Assembly (NCBI GenBank): GCA_031419455.1
Contig: JANOKS010000167.1
Coordinates: forward strand, 1-11,790
Direction of reading: 5' to 3'
DNA from: UBA7672 sp031419455
GTDB lineage: Bacteria; Pseudomonadota; Alphaproteobacteria; Caulobacterales; Hyphomonadaceae
Length of the DNA: 11,790 nt
A model generated the notes under the pieces. The model saw only the letters and a program-made list of their open reading frames with translations, did not search any database and was not told the DNA's origin. How positions within the stretch are numbered: position 1 is the first letter of the stretch; each line of letters begins with the position of its first letter. Shown here piece after piece: positions 1 to 7,584 of the stretch. Both the position numbers and the translations under genes were made by a program.

Positions 1-1
1 G

Positions 2-136
2 GAAATCCGTCGCATCGCAACGCGCCTCGCGCATCGCCGCATCGAACCTGCCCACATCATCGCATGGTCAGCCTGGCGACGCGCCCATCAAGCCGCAGCC
101 CGACAAGCCCACATCAAGACAAGACTGCAACTGTAG
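2..136 (+). CDS. C-terminal fragment of an unidentified, possibly transposase-like protein
   Basis: A reading frame open from base 2 gives 44 residues and ends at TAG 134-136. The start lies outside the window. The tail reads WSAWRRAHQAAARQAHIK followed by TRLQL. This Trp-Arg-His-rich ending resembles from memory the C-termini of some DDE transposases (IS701-like), but nothing here proves it. The stop is only 2 bp from the purN stop (139-141) on the opposite strand, so the two genes would converge with no room for a terminator. Alternatives are a chance open frame in GC-rich DNA or a degraded insertion-sequence remnant. A second frame is also open across these bases, so frame choice rests only on residue composition and the clean stop before purN. 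Confidence 0.4.
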   Translation, partial: EIRRIATRLAHRRIEPAHIIAWSAWRRAHQAAARQAHIKTRLQL

Positions 137-138
137 TG

Positions 139-783
139 CTAACCCCGCGGCGCATAGAGCCGCACCGTCACGTCATCCACCACCACATCCTCCCGCACGC
201 GCGCACCTCCGCCGCGCGCCACTGCCGCGAGGCAGCGCGGATAAAGCAGGTGCTCGGCTTTCAGGACACGCGCAGCCAGACTCTCGGGCGTATCCCCGGC
301 AACGACATCCACCTCGGCTGAACCGATCACCGGGCCTTCGTCCACGCCTGCCGTCACCTGATGCACCGTGCAGCCATGCACCTTGTCGCCCGCATCGAGG
401 CAGCGCTGGTGCGTGTCCACGCCGGGATAGAGCGGCAGCAGGGAGGGGTGGATGTTGATCAGGCGCCCGGCCCAGGCATTCACGAACCACGGCGTCAGCA
501 CGCGCATGAACCCGGCGAGCGCGACCAGTTCGACGCCGGCATTGCGCAGTTCGGCGTCAACCGCGCGCTCGAAGGCTTCGCGATCCTTGCCGTAGGTCTT
601 GTGGTCGATGGCGGCGGTGGGCACGCCATAGCTGCGCGCCTTGTCGAGCCCGCCCGCATCAGGGCGATTGGACAGCACGAGCACGGGTTCGCACGGCCAG
701 GCCGGGTCAAGCGCGGCCTTGAGCAGCGCCTCCATGTTCGAGCCGCGGCCGGAAATCAGAATGCCGAGCCGCTTGCGGCTCAC
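139..783 (-). CDS. purN: Phosphoribosylglycinamide formyltransferase (GAR transformylase, PurN)
   Basis: Transfers a formyl group from 10-formyl-tetrahydrofolate to GAR in the third step of de novo purine synthesis, in the cytosol. The protein has 214 residues, close to E. coli PurN (212). Visible motifs are the N-terminal phosphate-binding loop SGRGSNMEAL (11-20), LAGFMRVL (89-96), NIHPSLLPLYPG (110-121) and HQVTAGVDEGPV (141-152). The catalytic trio Asn110, His112 and Asp148 matches E. coli Asn106/His108/Asp144. I chose the GTG at 783-781 because it overlaps the purM TGA by 4 bp and puts the conserved GILISGRGSN strand right at the N-terminus. The open frame continues upstream to 972, but that extension lies inside purM and looks nothing like PurN. 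There is no clear ribosome binding site, so translational coupling to purM is likely. Confidence 0.96.
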   Translation of the reverse strand: MSRKRLGILISGRGSNMEALLKAALDPAWPCEPVLVLSNRPDAGGLDKARSYGVPTAAIDHKTYGKDREAFERAVDAELRNAGVELVALAGFMRVLTPWFVNAWAGRLINIHPSLLPLYPGVDTHQRCLDAGDKVHGCTVHQVTAGVDEGPVIGSAEVDVVAGDTPESLAARVLKAEHLLYPRCLAAVARGGGARVREDVVVDDVTVRLYAPRG

Positions 784-1811
784 GCTGCGCCAAGCTCGCC
801 GATCACGAACGGCTCTTCGCCCTCGTTGATCAGGCGCTCCATCAGCGGCTGCGCCACCGCGGGATCGACCGCCAGCACGATGCCGACGCCGCAGTTGAAC
901 GTGCGGCGCATTTCCTCGTCCGAAACTGAACCGGCGCGTTGCAGCCAGTCGAACACGGGCGGGAGGGTCCACGCCTTGTAGTCGATCTTCGCAATGAGAC
1001 GATCCGGCAGCATGCGCGGCGTGTTCTCGGTGATGCCGCCGCCGGTGATGTGGGCGAGGCCCTTGATGCGCTTGTTGCGGATCAGGGGCAGCAGCGATTT
1101 CACATAGATCTTCGTGGGCGCGAGCAACGCTTCGCCGAGCTTCTTCTTTTCATCGAACGGCGCGCAGTCTTCCCACGCCAGCCCTGTGCGCTCGACGATG
1201 CGGCGGATCAGGGAATAGCCGTTCGAGTGCGGCCCGGAGGAGGCGAGCGCGACAAGCACGTCGCCAGCCTTCATGTCGTCCGTCTTCGGAAGGATGTCCG
1301 GCCGCTCAACCGCGCCGACAACGAAGCCGGCGAGGTCGTAGTGGCCCGGCGCATACATGCCCGGCATTTCTGCGGTCTCGCCGCCCACCAGGGTGCAGCC
1401 TGCCTGCCGGCAGCCCTCCGCGATGCCCGTGATCACCTTCGCGCCCGTGCTGGCGTCGAGCTTTCCGGTGGCGAAATAATCGAGGAAGAAGAGCGGCTCC
1501 GCGCCCTGGGCCAGCACGTCGTTGGCGCACATGGCGACGAGGTCGATGCCGATCGTTTCGTGCCGGTTGGTGGCGAAGGCGAGCATCAGCTTCGTGCCGA
1601 CGCCGTCGGTGCCCGAAACCAGCACCGGGTCCTTGAAACCAGCGGCCTTGAGGTCGAACAGACCGCCGAAACCGCCCAGCGCGCCGTCCGCGCCAGGGCG
1701 CTTCGTCGAAGCCGCCAGCGGCTTGATGGCGTCAACCAGTGCGTCGCCCGCGTCGATGTCGACGCCTGCGTCGCGATAGGTCAGGGGCTTGCTGGAATCT
1801 TCACCGCTCAT
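780..1811 (-). CDS. purM: Phosphoribosylformylglycinamidine cyclo-ligase (AIR synthetase, PurM)
   Basis: Closes the imidazole ring of FGAM with ATP to give AIR, the fifth step of purine synthesis, in the cytosol. The protein has 343 residues, the normal PurM length. Family motifs appear in order: GGFGGLFDL (46-54), SGTDGVGTKL (66-75, the ATP/phosphate-binding Asp-Gly-Val-Gly-Thr-Lys), GIDLVAMCANDVLAQGAEP (88-106) and GCTLVGGETAEMPGMY further on. The ATG at 1811-1809 is the first in frame and gives the expected N-terminus (LTYRDAGVDIDAGDALV). No strong Shine-Dalgarno is visible before it. It is the first gene of a two-gene purMN operon read leftward, divergent from the DUF2066-like gene at 1915. 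All family motifs I looked for are present. Confidence 0.97.
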   Translation of the reverse strand: MSGEDSSKPLTYRDAGVDIDAGDALVDAIKPLAASTKRPGADGALGGFGGLFDLKAAGFKDPVLVSGTDGVGTKLMLAFATNRHETIGIDLVAMCANDVLAQGAEPLFFLDYFATGKLDASTGAKVITGIAEGCRQAGCTLVGGETAEMPGMYAPGHYDLAGFVVGAVERPDILPKTDDMKAGDVLVALASSGPHSNGYSLIRRIVERTGLAWEDCAPFDEKKKLGEALLAPTKIYVKSLLPLIRNKRIKGLAHITGGGITENTPRMLPDRLIAKIDYKAWTLPPVFDWLQRAGSVSDEEMRRTFNCGVGIVLAVDPAVAQPLMERLINEGEEPFVIGELGAA

Positions 1812-1914
1812 GCGCGGCCACTAACACGATCCGTCCAGTTATCGCCAGCATGACAAGACGATCATGCACAACCTGCCTTTAAGTTGCCGGAAGCCGCTGA
1901 TACGACTGCCCGCC
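1812..1914. promoter_or_regulatory. Divergent promoter region between purM and the DUF2066-like/hdaA operon
   Basis: This 103-bp gap separates two divergent transcription units, so both promoters should lie here or just inside the flanking genes. Read leftward it contains a CTTGTC element resembling an alphaproteobacterial -35 (CTTGAC), but I found no convincing -10 box at the right spacing on either strand. I saw no riboswitch-like structure. The call rests on gene orientation alone. Confidence 0.45.
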
Positions 1915-2961
1915 ATGAGGAAAATCGCCAGATTCGTTGCAATTCTTGCCGTGTCCTTCGCCGCCGCGGGGGCCGCTTTCGCCCAGAGTCCCGTCTACCG
2001 GGTGAAGGACCTGGTGGCCGATGCCGTGGCGCCTTCCGCCGCCGAAGCTGCACTTCAGGGCAGGAACGAAGCCCGGCTCGTCGGCGCGCAACGGCTCATC
2101 GAACGCCTCACCCTTCCGGAGGACCGCGCTCGCGCCACGTCTCCGATCGAAGCATCGGCGGTCGCCCGCCTTTACAGCGGCTACCAGACGCAGGGCGACG
2201 TGAAGAGCTCGTCCGCCACGGGCGGAATCCGTTCCTCGGGCGTCGTCACCTGGGTATTTCGCGACACGGATGTCCGCGCCTATTTCGAGCAGCGGGGCGT
2301 TCCGTATATCGACAACCAGGCGGCGAAGGCGCTTGTCGTGCCTGTAGCCGCAGTGGGCGTGAATGCTGCCGACTGGGCTGCCCAGTGGGTCACGCGGTCC
2401 GGCGCCAACGTCGTCGGCAAGTCCGATGAGACGCTTCTGACCCCCTATGTCGCATCGACGCGCGGCTGGCCGCAGCGGCCGACGACGCCAGACATCCAGG
2501 GGGAGCTGACCTCGACGGGCGCCGACCATGGCGTCGCCGCAGAGGCCTATATGCAAGGCCCCGGATACTATGTGCGCCTCACAGACATGCGCGCTGTCCA
2601 GAATCCGCAGATTGGCGTTGTCGGCCCGTTCAACAGCCTCGCTTCGGCGCAGACGGGCGCAGTGGCCGAGATGGAACGTGCGTGGAAAGCGGCCTCTGTC
2701 GTGCGTTCCACGGGCTCGACCAGCGTTTCGCTCGTCGCGAATTTCGCGGACCTCCAGCAATGGACACGCATCCGCAAGGGCCTTGAATCCTCGCGTCTGG
2801 TGCAGGATCTCAATGTCGAATCGATCTCGGTCGCGGGTGCGGACATCACCTTCTCCTTCGCCGGCAGCCCGGAGCAGTTGCAGTCCGATCTCCGCTCGCG
2901 CGGCGTCGATCTGCGCAGCGCCGATGGCGGCTGGGTGCTCCAGGCGACGGGAGCGCCATGA
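1915..2961 (+). CDS. Secreted DUF2066-like protein of unknown function
   Basis: Encodes 348 residues. The N-terminus MRKIARFVAI followed by a hydrophobic stretch ending AFA-QS is a clear Sec signal peptide, with predicted cleavage after Ala23, so the mature protein should be periplasmic. The mature part opens with a VYRVKDLVADAVAPSAAEA block and a helix rich in Ala/Arg (41-66), as in DUF2066 proteins. The C-terminal part (about 270-345) alternates helix and strand (FADLQQWTRIRKGLE, then ITFSFAGSPEQL). An ATG at 1864 would add 17 residues ahead of the signal peptide, so I prefer 1915. The stop overlaps the hdaA start (ATGA, 2958-2961), implying co-translation with a cytosolic replication regulator, an odd pairing I cannot explain. 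The family assignment is from memory of the architecture. No catalytic residues are evident. Confidence 0.8.
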   Translation: MRKIARFVAILAVSFAAAGAAFAQSPVYRVKDLVADAVAPSAAEAALQGRNEARLVGAQRLIERLTLPEDRARATSPIEASAVARLYSGYQTQGDVKSSSATGGIRSSGVVTWVFRDTDVRAYFEQRGVPYIDNQAAKALVVPVAAVGVNAADWAAQWVTRSGANVVGKSDETLLTPYVASTRGWPQRPTTPDIQGELTSTGADHGVAAEAYMQGPGYYVRLTDMRAVQNPQIGVVGPFNSLASAQTGAVAEMERAWKAASVVRSTGSTSVSLVANFADLQQWTRIRKGLESSRLVQDLNVESISVAGADITFSFAGSPEQLQSDLRSRGVDLRSADGGWVLQATGAP

Positions 2962-3656
2962 CAGGCGGCCAGTCAGGCAGCGGCCGGAATGCCGGCCAGC
3001 TGTTCCTCGACTTTCCAAAGGCAGACCCCGGCAGCCGGCCACTGATCGAGTCAGGCTCCTACGCCACCGCCGTCACCTCGATACGCCGCTGGCGGCTGTG
3101 GCCTGGCGGACAGATGGCGCTGGTCGGCGAGCCTCAGTCCGGCCGCACGCGCCTGTTGCGCATGTGGGCGGAAGACGCGGGTGCAGCTTTCGTCACCGGC
3201 GCGGCGCTGGCCGACGCCGAAATCGACGAAATCGCCCGGCTCTCGGTGTCGGCTCTCGCGATCGACGACGCTGACCATCCGGCTTCCGCAATGGGCCTCT
3301 TCGCCGCTCTTAACCTTTGCCGGGACCGCGGGGCCTCCGTTCTGCTGTCCGGCCGGACCGAACCCGCAGGCTGGTTCACCACCCCGCCGGATTTACGGTC
3401 TCGCCTAGCAGCTATGCCGGTGGCGCATATCCAGCCCCCTGACGATGAAACACTTGCCGCCCGCCTGCGCGAGGAAAGCGCCCTTCGCCACCTGATAATT
3501 CCAGAAAAATCAGTGACTTATCTCGCAAACCGGATGGAGCGATCATGGGAGGCGGTCGGCCGGGTGGCTGACCAGATCGCCCGCACCCCGGGCCGGGCGG
3601 AAGGGCGCCATTCCGCCCGCGCCGTGCTGCTGGCGCTGGGCATGGATCCGGGTTGA
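2958..3656 (+). CDS. hdaA: HdaA-type regulatory inactivator of DnaA (AAA+ Hda family)
   Basis: Hda proteins bind the DNA-loaded sliding clamp and trigger ATP hydrolysis on DnaA, limiting re-initiation of replication. The 232 residues match Hda length, and the DnaA DNA-binding domain is absent, which separates it from DnaA. Visible features in order: clamp-binding peptide QLFLDFP (14-20); Walker A GEPQSGRT (57-64), with Arg63 where most P-loops have Lys; Walker B LAIDDAD (100-106); DLRSRL (145-150), whose Arg149 is the likely arginine finger; and a sensor-2-like RSWEAVGRV (195-203) with Arg195. Arg in the P-loop is also seen in E. coli Hda, so it is a family trait. The ATG overlaps the upstream stop, and a GGAG (2950-2953) lies 4 bp before it. 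ppk1 follows after 87 bp. Confidence 0.88.
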   Translation: MTGGQSGSGRNAGQLFLDFPKADPGSRPLIESGSYATAVTSIRRWRLWPGGQMALVGEPQSGRTRLLRMWAEDAGAAFVTGAALADAEIDEIARLSVSALAIDDADHPASAMGLFAALNLCRDRGASVLLSGRTEPAGWFTTPPDLRSRLAAMPVAHIQPPDDETLAARLREESALRHLIIPEKSVTYLANRMERSWEAVGRVADQIARTPGRAEGRHSARAVLLALGMDPG

Positions 3657-3743
3657 CCTGACATTCCCGCAAACGATCCGTAATCTATTGATGGTATTCG
3701 CGTTCTTCATGGCTGGCGTCAGACCGGCCGAAGACACTGGGCG

Positions 3744-5948
3744 ATGATGGCAGACCGAGCTGATAAGGCGATCCGTGGACGCGTGCGCGAAATTGCGCCG
3801 GCGGGCCGCAATGCGCCCGGCATTACCTCGCCGCTGGTGAACGCCCCCGAACGCTTCTTCAATCGCGAGCTTTCCTGGCTGCAGTTCAACAGCCGCGTGC
3901 TGGAGGAGGCGGAGAACCGCCGCCACCCGCTGCTCGAACGCCTGCGCTTCCTGTCGATCTCGGCCTCGAACCTTGACGAGTTCTACTCCGTCCGCGTCGC
4001 CGGCCTTCGCCAGCAGGCGCGGACCGGCATCACGCGCGTCTCGTCCGACGGCCTGACCCCGCAGCAGCAGCTCCAGCGCATCGGCGCCGAGGCCGGCCAG
4101 CTGATGGCCGAGCAGCAGCGCATCTGGACCGACATCCGCACGGAGATGAAGCGGGCAGGGCTCGCCGTCCTAGATGCAGACGAGCTTTCCGAGACCGACA
4201 TCGAATGGCTGCGCGTGCGCTTCATGGAGCGCGTCTTCCCGGTACTGACCCCGCTCGCCATCGACCCGTCGCACCCGTTTCCATTTCTGCCGAACCAGGG
4301 CTTCGCCGTTGGCTTCTCGCTCGACCGGAGCAGCGACAAGGCGAAGATGAATGCGCTGGTGCCGATCCCGACGCATGTCGAGCGCTTCATCGAGCTGCCG
4401 CAGACGCCGAAGGCGCGCCGCTTCATCGCGCTTGAAGACGTCATCACCCTGTTCCTCGACATGCTGTTCCCGGACTGCGTGTCGAAAGGCCGCTGCATCC
4501 TGCGCGTCATCCGCGACAGCGACGTCGAGATCGAGGAAGAGGCCGAAGACCTTGTCCGCGAGTTCGAGATTCTGTTGAAACAGCGCCGCCGCGGCCGCAT
4601 CGTGCGCCTCAAGATCGACCGCGGCGCGCCGGAGGACCTGAAAGCCTTCTTCCTCGAGGAAATTGGCGCCGAGCCGATGGATGTCGTCGAAGTCGTTGGC
4701 ATCATCGGCATGAACCAGCTGAAAGAGCTGATCGTCGATGGCCGCCCCGACCTCGTCTTTCCGCCGTTTGAACCCCGCTTCCCTGAGCGCGTTCGCGAGC
4801 ACAACGGAGACATCTTCGCATCGATCCGGGTTAAGGACATCCTCGTCCACCACCCCTATGAATCGTTTGACGTCGTCGCCCAGTTCCTTCGCCAGGCCGC
4901 GGCCGATCCCGAAGTCGTCGCCATCAAGCAGACGCTCTACCGAACTTCGAAGAACTCACCGATCGTCGCCGCCCTCATCGAGGCGGCCGAAGCCGGCAAG
5001 AACGTCACCGCACTGGTCGAGCTGAAAGCGCGCTTCGACGAAGAGGCCAATCTCCGCCTCGCGCGCGACCTTGAACGCGCGGGCGTGCAGGTCGTCTACG
5101 GCTTCATCGATCTGAAAACGCACGCCAAGGTCTCGCTGGTGATCCGCCGCGAGCAGGGCAGCTTGCGCGCCTACACCCATGTCGGCACCGGCAACTACCA
5201 CCCGATCACCGCGCGCATCTATGACGACCTCTCGCTGTTCACCGCAGACGAGGTTATCGGCCGTGATGCGGGCCGCCTGTTCAACTTCGTCACCGGCTAC
5301 TCCAAGCCGAAAGTGATGGAGTCGATGGCCATCTCCCCGGTGAACCTCAAGGCGACCCTGATCAAGCTCATCGAGGACGAGATCGCCCACGCAAAGGCAG
5401 GCCGCCCTGCGCAGATATGGGCCAAGCTCAACTCGCTGGTCGATGAGACGATCATCGATGCACTCTACAAGGCGAGCCAGGCTGGCGTGTCGATCCAGCT
5501 CGTCATCCGCGGAATCTGCTGCCTGCGGCCGGGTGTCGCGGGACTGTCTGACAATATCGAGGTCCGCTCGATTGTTGGCCGCTTCCTCGAGCACGCGCGC
5601 ATCGTCTGCTTCGGTAACGGACACGGCCTGCCGTCCGACGATGCAAAGGTGTTCATAACTTCTGCCGACTGGATGCAGCGCAATCTGGACAGGCGCGTGG
5701 AAACGCTCACGCCGATCAAGAATCCCACTGTGCACAACCAGGTTCTCGACCAGATCATGCTGGCGAATCTCAACGACCGCGCGCAAAGCTGGACGCTGCG
5801 TCCCGATGGACGCTATGTGCGTAACGCGACGGGCAAGGGCCGCCAGCCTTTCTCGGCGCACGACTACTTCCTTGAAAACCCCAGCCTGTCTGGCAGGGGT
5901 AACGCACTGCGGCTCACCACGCCGCCGCAGTTGAAGCCCAGGGCCTGA
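3744..5948 (+). CDS. ppk1: Polyphosphate kinase 1 (PPK1)
   Basis: Reversibly moves the ATP gamma-phosphate onto polyphosphate chains; family members are often peripherally membrane-associated. The 734 residues compare with 688 in E. coli, the difference including a 35-residue N-terminal lead. Domains: N-terminal helical domain from FFNRELSWLQFN (38-49), middle head domain (about 143-330), then two phospholipase D-like C domains (about 353-520 and 525-700). His460 in DLKTHAK is the autophosphorylated residue (E. coli His435). His479 in THVGTGNYH and His617 in FLEHARI match the other conserved histidines. Arg400 (TLYR) and Arg430 (ELKARFDEE) match the phosphate/metal-site arginines. Translation could start at either of two adjacent ATGs (3744 or 3747), and the ribosome binding site is weak. 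It is followed by ppx in the same direction, 78 bp on: a polyphosphate synthesis/degradation pair. Confidence 0.97.
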   Translation: MMADRADKAIRGRVREIAPAGRNAPGITSPLVNAPERFFNRELSWLQFNSRVLEEAENRRHPLLERLRFLSISASNLDEFYSVRVAGLRQQARTGITRVSSDGLTPQQQLQRIGAEAGQLMAEQQRIWTDIRTEMKRAGLAVLDADELSETDIEWLRVRFMERVFPVLTPLAIDPSHPFPFLPNQGFAVGFSLDRSSDKAKMNALVPIPTHVERFIELPQTPKARRFIALEDVITLFLDMLFPDCVSKGRCILRVIRDSDVEIEEEAEDLVREFEILLKQRRRGRIVRLKIDRGAPEDLKAFFLEEIGAEPMDVVEVVGIIGMNQLKELIVDGRPDLVFPPFEPRFPERVREHNGDIFASIRVKDILVHHPYESFDVVAQFLRQAAADPEVVAIKQTLYRTSKNSPIVAALIEAAEAGKNVTALVELKARFDEEANLRLARDLERAGVQVVYGFIDLKTHAKVSLVIRREQGSLRAYTHVGTGNYHPITARIYDDLSLFTADEVIGRDAGRLFNFVTGYSKPKVMESMAISPVNLKATLIKLIEDEIAHAKAGRPAQIWAKLNSLVDETIIDALYKASQAGVSIQLVIRGICCLRPGVAGLSDNIEVRSIVGRFLEHARIVCFGNGHGLPSDDAKVFITSADWMQRNLDRRVETLTPIKNPTVHNQVLDQIMLANLNDRAQSWTLRPDGRYVRNATGKGRQPFSAHDYFLENPSLSGRGNALRLTTPPQLKPRA

Positions 5949-5949
5949 C

Positions 5950-5965
5950 GCCGGCGAATTCCGGC
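5950..5965 (+). other. Short hairpin between ppk1 and ppx
   Basis: GCCGG and CCGGC form a perfect 5-bp stem around a CGAATT loop, beginning 2 bp after the ppk1 stop. No T-run follows, so it is not a convincing intrinsic terminator. At most it is an intercistronic RNA structure, and a short stem like this can arise by chance in GC-rich DNA. Confidence 0.3.
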
Positions 5966-6026
5966 CTATGTCCCTGTCTGCACGAACTGCATGCACAGGA
6001 TCAGGCCAGATGGTCAGGTTAGGCGA

Positions 6027-7514
6027 ATGACGGCGACTGCAACAGCCAAATCGAAGACTGCGGCCAAGCCCATCCGCTGGCGCCGCGTCGGCGTGATGGA
6101 TGTGGGCTCCAATTCGGTCCGTCTCGTCGTCTACGATGTACGTGGTCGCGCCATGCAACCGCGCTTCAACGAGAAGGTGCTCGCCGGCCTCGGCCGCGGA
6201 CTCCACGCCACGGGCCAGCTCAACGCCGAAGGCGTGGAGATCGCCATCGCCGCGCTCTCGCGCTTCGTCTCGATCACCCGTGCGCAGAAAGTGGAGGCGC
6301 TGTTCCCCTTCGCCACCGCCGCGGTGCGCGACGCGTCCAACGGCAAGGAATTCGTCGACCGCGTGAAGAAGGAAACCGGCGTCACGCTGCGCGTCCTGTC
6401 GGGCAATGATGAAGCGCGCTTCGCAGCGGAAGGCGTGCTCGCGGGTACGCCCGGCGTCGATGGGGTCGCGGGCGATCTCGGCGGCTCCAGCCTCGAACTC
6501 GCGCGTCTGGTTGCGGGCCGCTATGAAACCGGCTCGACCTATCCGCTTGGGCCCCTCGCGCTCGACAGCGGCGGCGCATTCAACGAGGACAAGGTCACCG
6601 CCCGCATCAAAGACATCCTGTCCGGCGCATCCGAGCTGAAGAAATCCGGCGACGTGTTCTTCGCCGTCGGCGGCGCGTGGCGCGCCATCGGCACAATGCA
6701 CATGGAGCTGACGCGCGCGCCGCTGCACATGCTGCAGAACTACGAGATGGACGCTGCAGATCTCACCAAGCTTCTCGGCGACATACTGGCCGGCAAGAAG
6801 CACGCGGAGCTTCTGCAGGAAGTCGCCCGCAAGCGCGCCGTGACCATCCCCTACGCCGCCGCCGTGCTGAAAAGCGTTATCGAGATCGGCAAGTTCAAGT
6901 CCGTGATGATCTCGTCCTATGGCGTGCGCGAGGGCATCATTTTCGACAGCCTAGACCCCGCCGAGCGCGCAGAAGACCCGCTGGATGCAGGCCTGGACGC
7001 ACTGATTGCTGATGAGCACGCCTCCGAATTCGGCCGCGCCCTGGCCGACTGGGCGAGTGAGGCCGCACCCTACACGCTGAATGCGCGGCTGTCCGCCGCC
7101 GCCTGCCGCCTCGTCGACATCGGCGCGCTGCTGCACCCCGATCACCGCGCAGACCTCGCCTTCGATCTCGTCGCCCGTGCGCCGCTGCCCGGTCTCAACC
7201 ATCGCGATCGCGCCGCCCTCGCGCTGGCGGTCGCCTCACGGTTCAAGCGCGGCCTCCGCAACGATGTCAGCGAAAAACTTCTGGACGAAAACATGGCAGG
7301 CAAGGCGCGCGCTCTCGGCGCCCTGATGCGCCTCGCCGCCGATTTCTCCGGCCGCTCCGCCGACCTTCTCAAGCACGCCCGCCTCACCTGCGACGGCGAC
7401 ACGCTGACCCTGAAAGTGACGCCCGCCTACCGCGCGCTGGTCTCAGAGTCGGTCGAGCGCCGCCTCGAACAGGCCGCCGACGAACTCGACATGGACTACG
7501 CGCTGATCACCTGA
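6027..7514 (+). CDS. ppx: Exopolyphosphatase, Ppx/GppA family
   Basis: Removes terminal phosphates from polyphosphate (Ppx) and may also hydrolyse pppGpp (GppA activity); sequence alone does not separate the two. From the chosen start it has 495 residues, the length of two-domain Ppx proteins. The ASKHA ATPase fold shows MDVGSNSVRL (24-33), SGNDEARF (125-132) with the likely catalytic Glu129, and GDLGGSSLELA (149-159). In the last motif a Ser replaces the third Gly of the usual DxGGGS. GGAWRAIG (215-222) follows. The C-terminal helical part carries ACRLVDIGALLHPDHRADLA (359-378), an HD-like region. I prefer the ATG at 6027; an in-frame ATG at 5991 would add 12 residues of unlikely sequence. 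The tail is Ala/Lys-rich before the first strand. Probably transcribed with ppk1. Confidence 0.94.
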   Translation: MTATATAKSKTAAKPIRWRRVGVMDVGSNSVRLVVYDVRGRAMQPRFNEKVLAGLGRGLHATGQLNAEGVEIAIAALSRFVSITRAQKVEALFPFATAAVRDASNGKEFVDRVKKETGVTLRVLSGNDEARFAAEGVLAGTPGVDGVAGDLGGSSLELARLVAGRYETGSTYPLGPLALDSGGAFNEDKVTARIKDILSGASELKKSGDVFFAVGGAWRAIGTMHMELTRAPLHMLQNYEMDAADLTKLLGDILAGKKHAELLQEVARKRAVTIPYAAAVLKSVIEIGKFKSVMISSYGVREGIIFDSLDPAERAEDPLDAGLDALIADEHASEFGRALADWASEAAPYTLNARLSAAACRLVDIGALLHPDHRADLAFDLVARAPLPGLNHRDRAALALAVASRFKRGLRNDVSEKLLDENMAGKARALGALMRLAADFSGRSADLLKHARLTCDGDTLTLKVTPAYRALVSESVERRLEQAADELDMDYALIT

Positions 7515-7515
7515 T

Positions 7516-7534
7516 CAGGCGTTCGGTGCGCCTG
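7516..7534 (+). other. Hairpin just after the ppx stop
   Basis: CAGGCG and CGCCTG make a perfect 6-bp stem with a TTCGGTG loop, starting 2 bp after the ppx stop. There is no T-tract, so it could be a weak or factor-dependent end of the ppk1-ppx message, or simply a chance stem. The next gene has its own good ribosome binding site 40 bp further on. Confidence 0.35.
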
Positions 7535-7584
7535 TCGACGCGCCATCCGCGTCCCGCTACACAACCACAAACCGGAGCCGAACC

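Noticed and set aside
1879..3042. A 387-codon - strand open frame
   Set aside because: It is antisense to the DUF2066-like gene, which has a clear signal peptide and an overlap with hdaA.
3014..3149. Arg in place of the Walker A Lys in HdaA as evidence of a dead ATPase
   Set aside because: E. coli Hda also has Arg at this position, and the Walker B and arginine-finger regions look intact, so it is a family trait.
3653..3690. A PhoB box or sigma-70 promoter ahead of ppk1
   Set aside because: There is one CTGACAT half-site (3658-3664) but no second copy 11 bp on. TTGACC and TAATCT are 22 bp apart, too far for a normal promoter.
4956..6803. A 615-codon open frame on the - strand
   Set aside because: It lies wholly antisense to ppk1 and ppx, whose motifs are intact. 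Long antisense frames are expected in GC-rich coding DNA, and its residues show no family features.
7516..7534. An intrinsic terminator after ppx
   Set aside because: The stem is real but there is no T-tract, so it was kept only as a hairpin.
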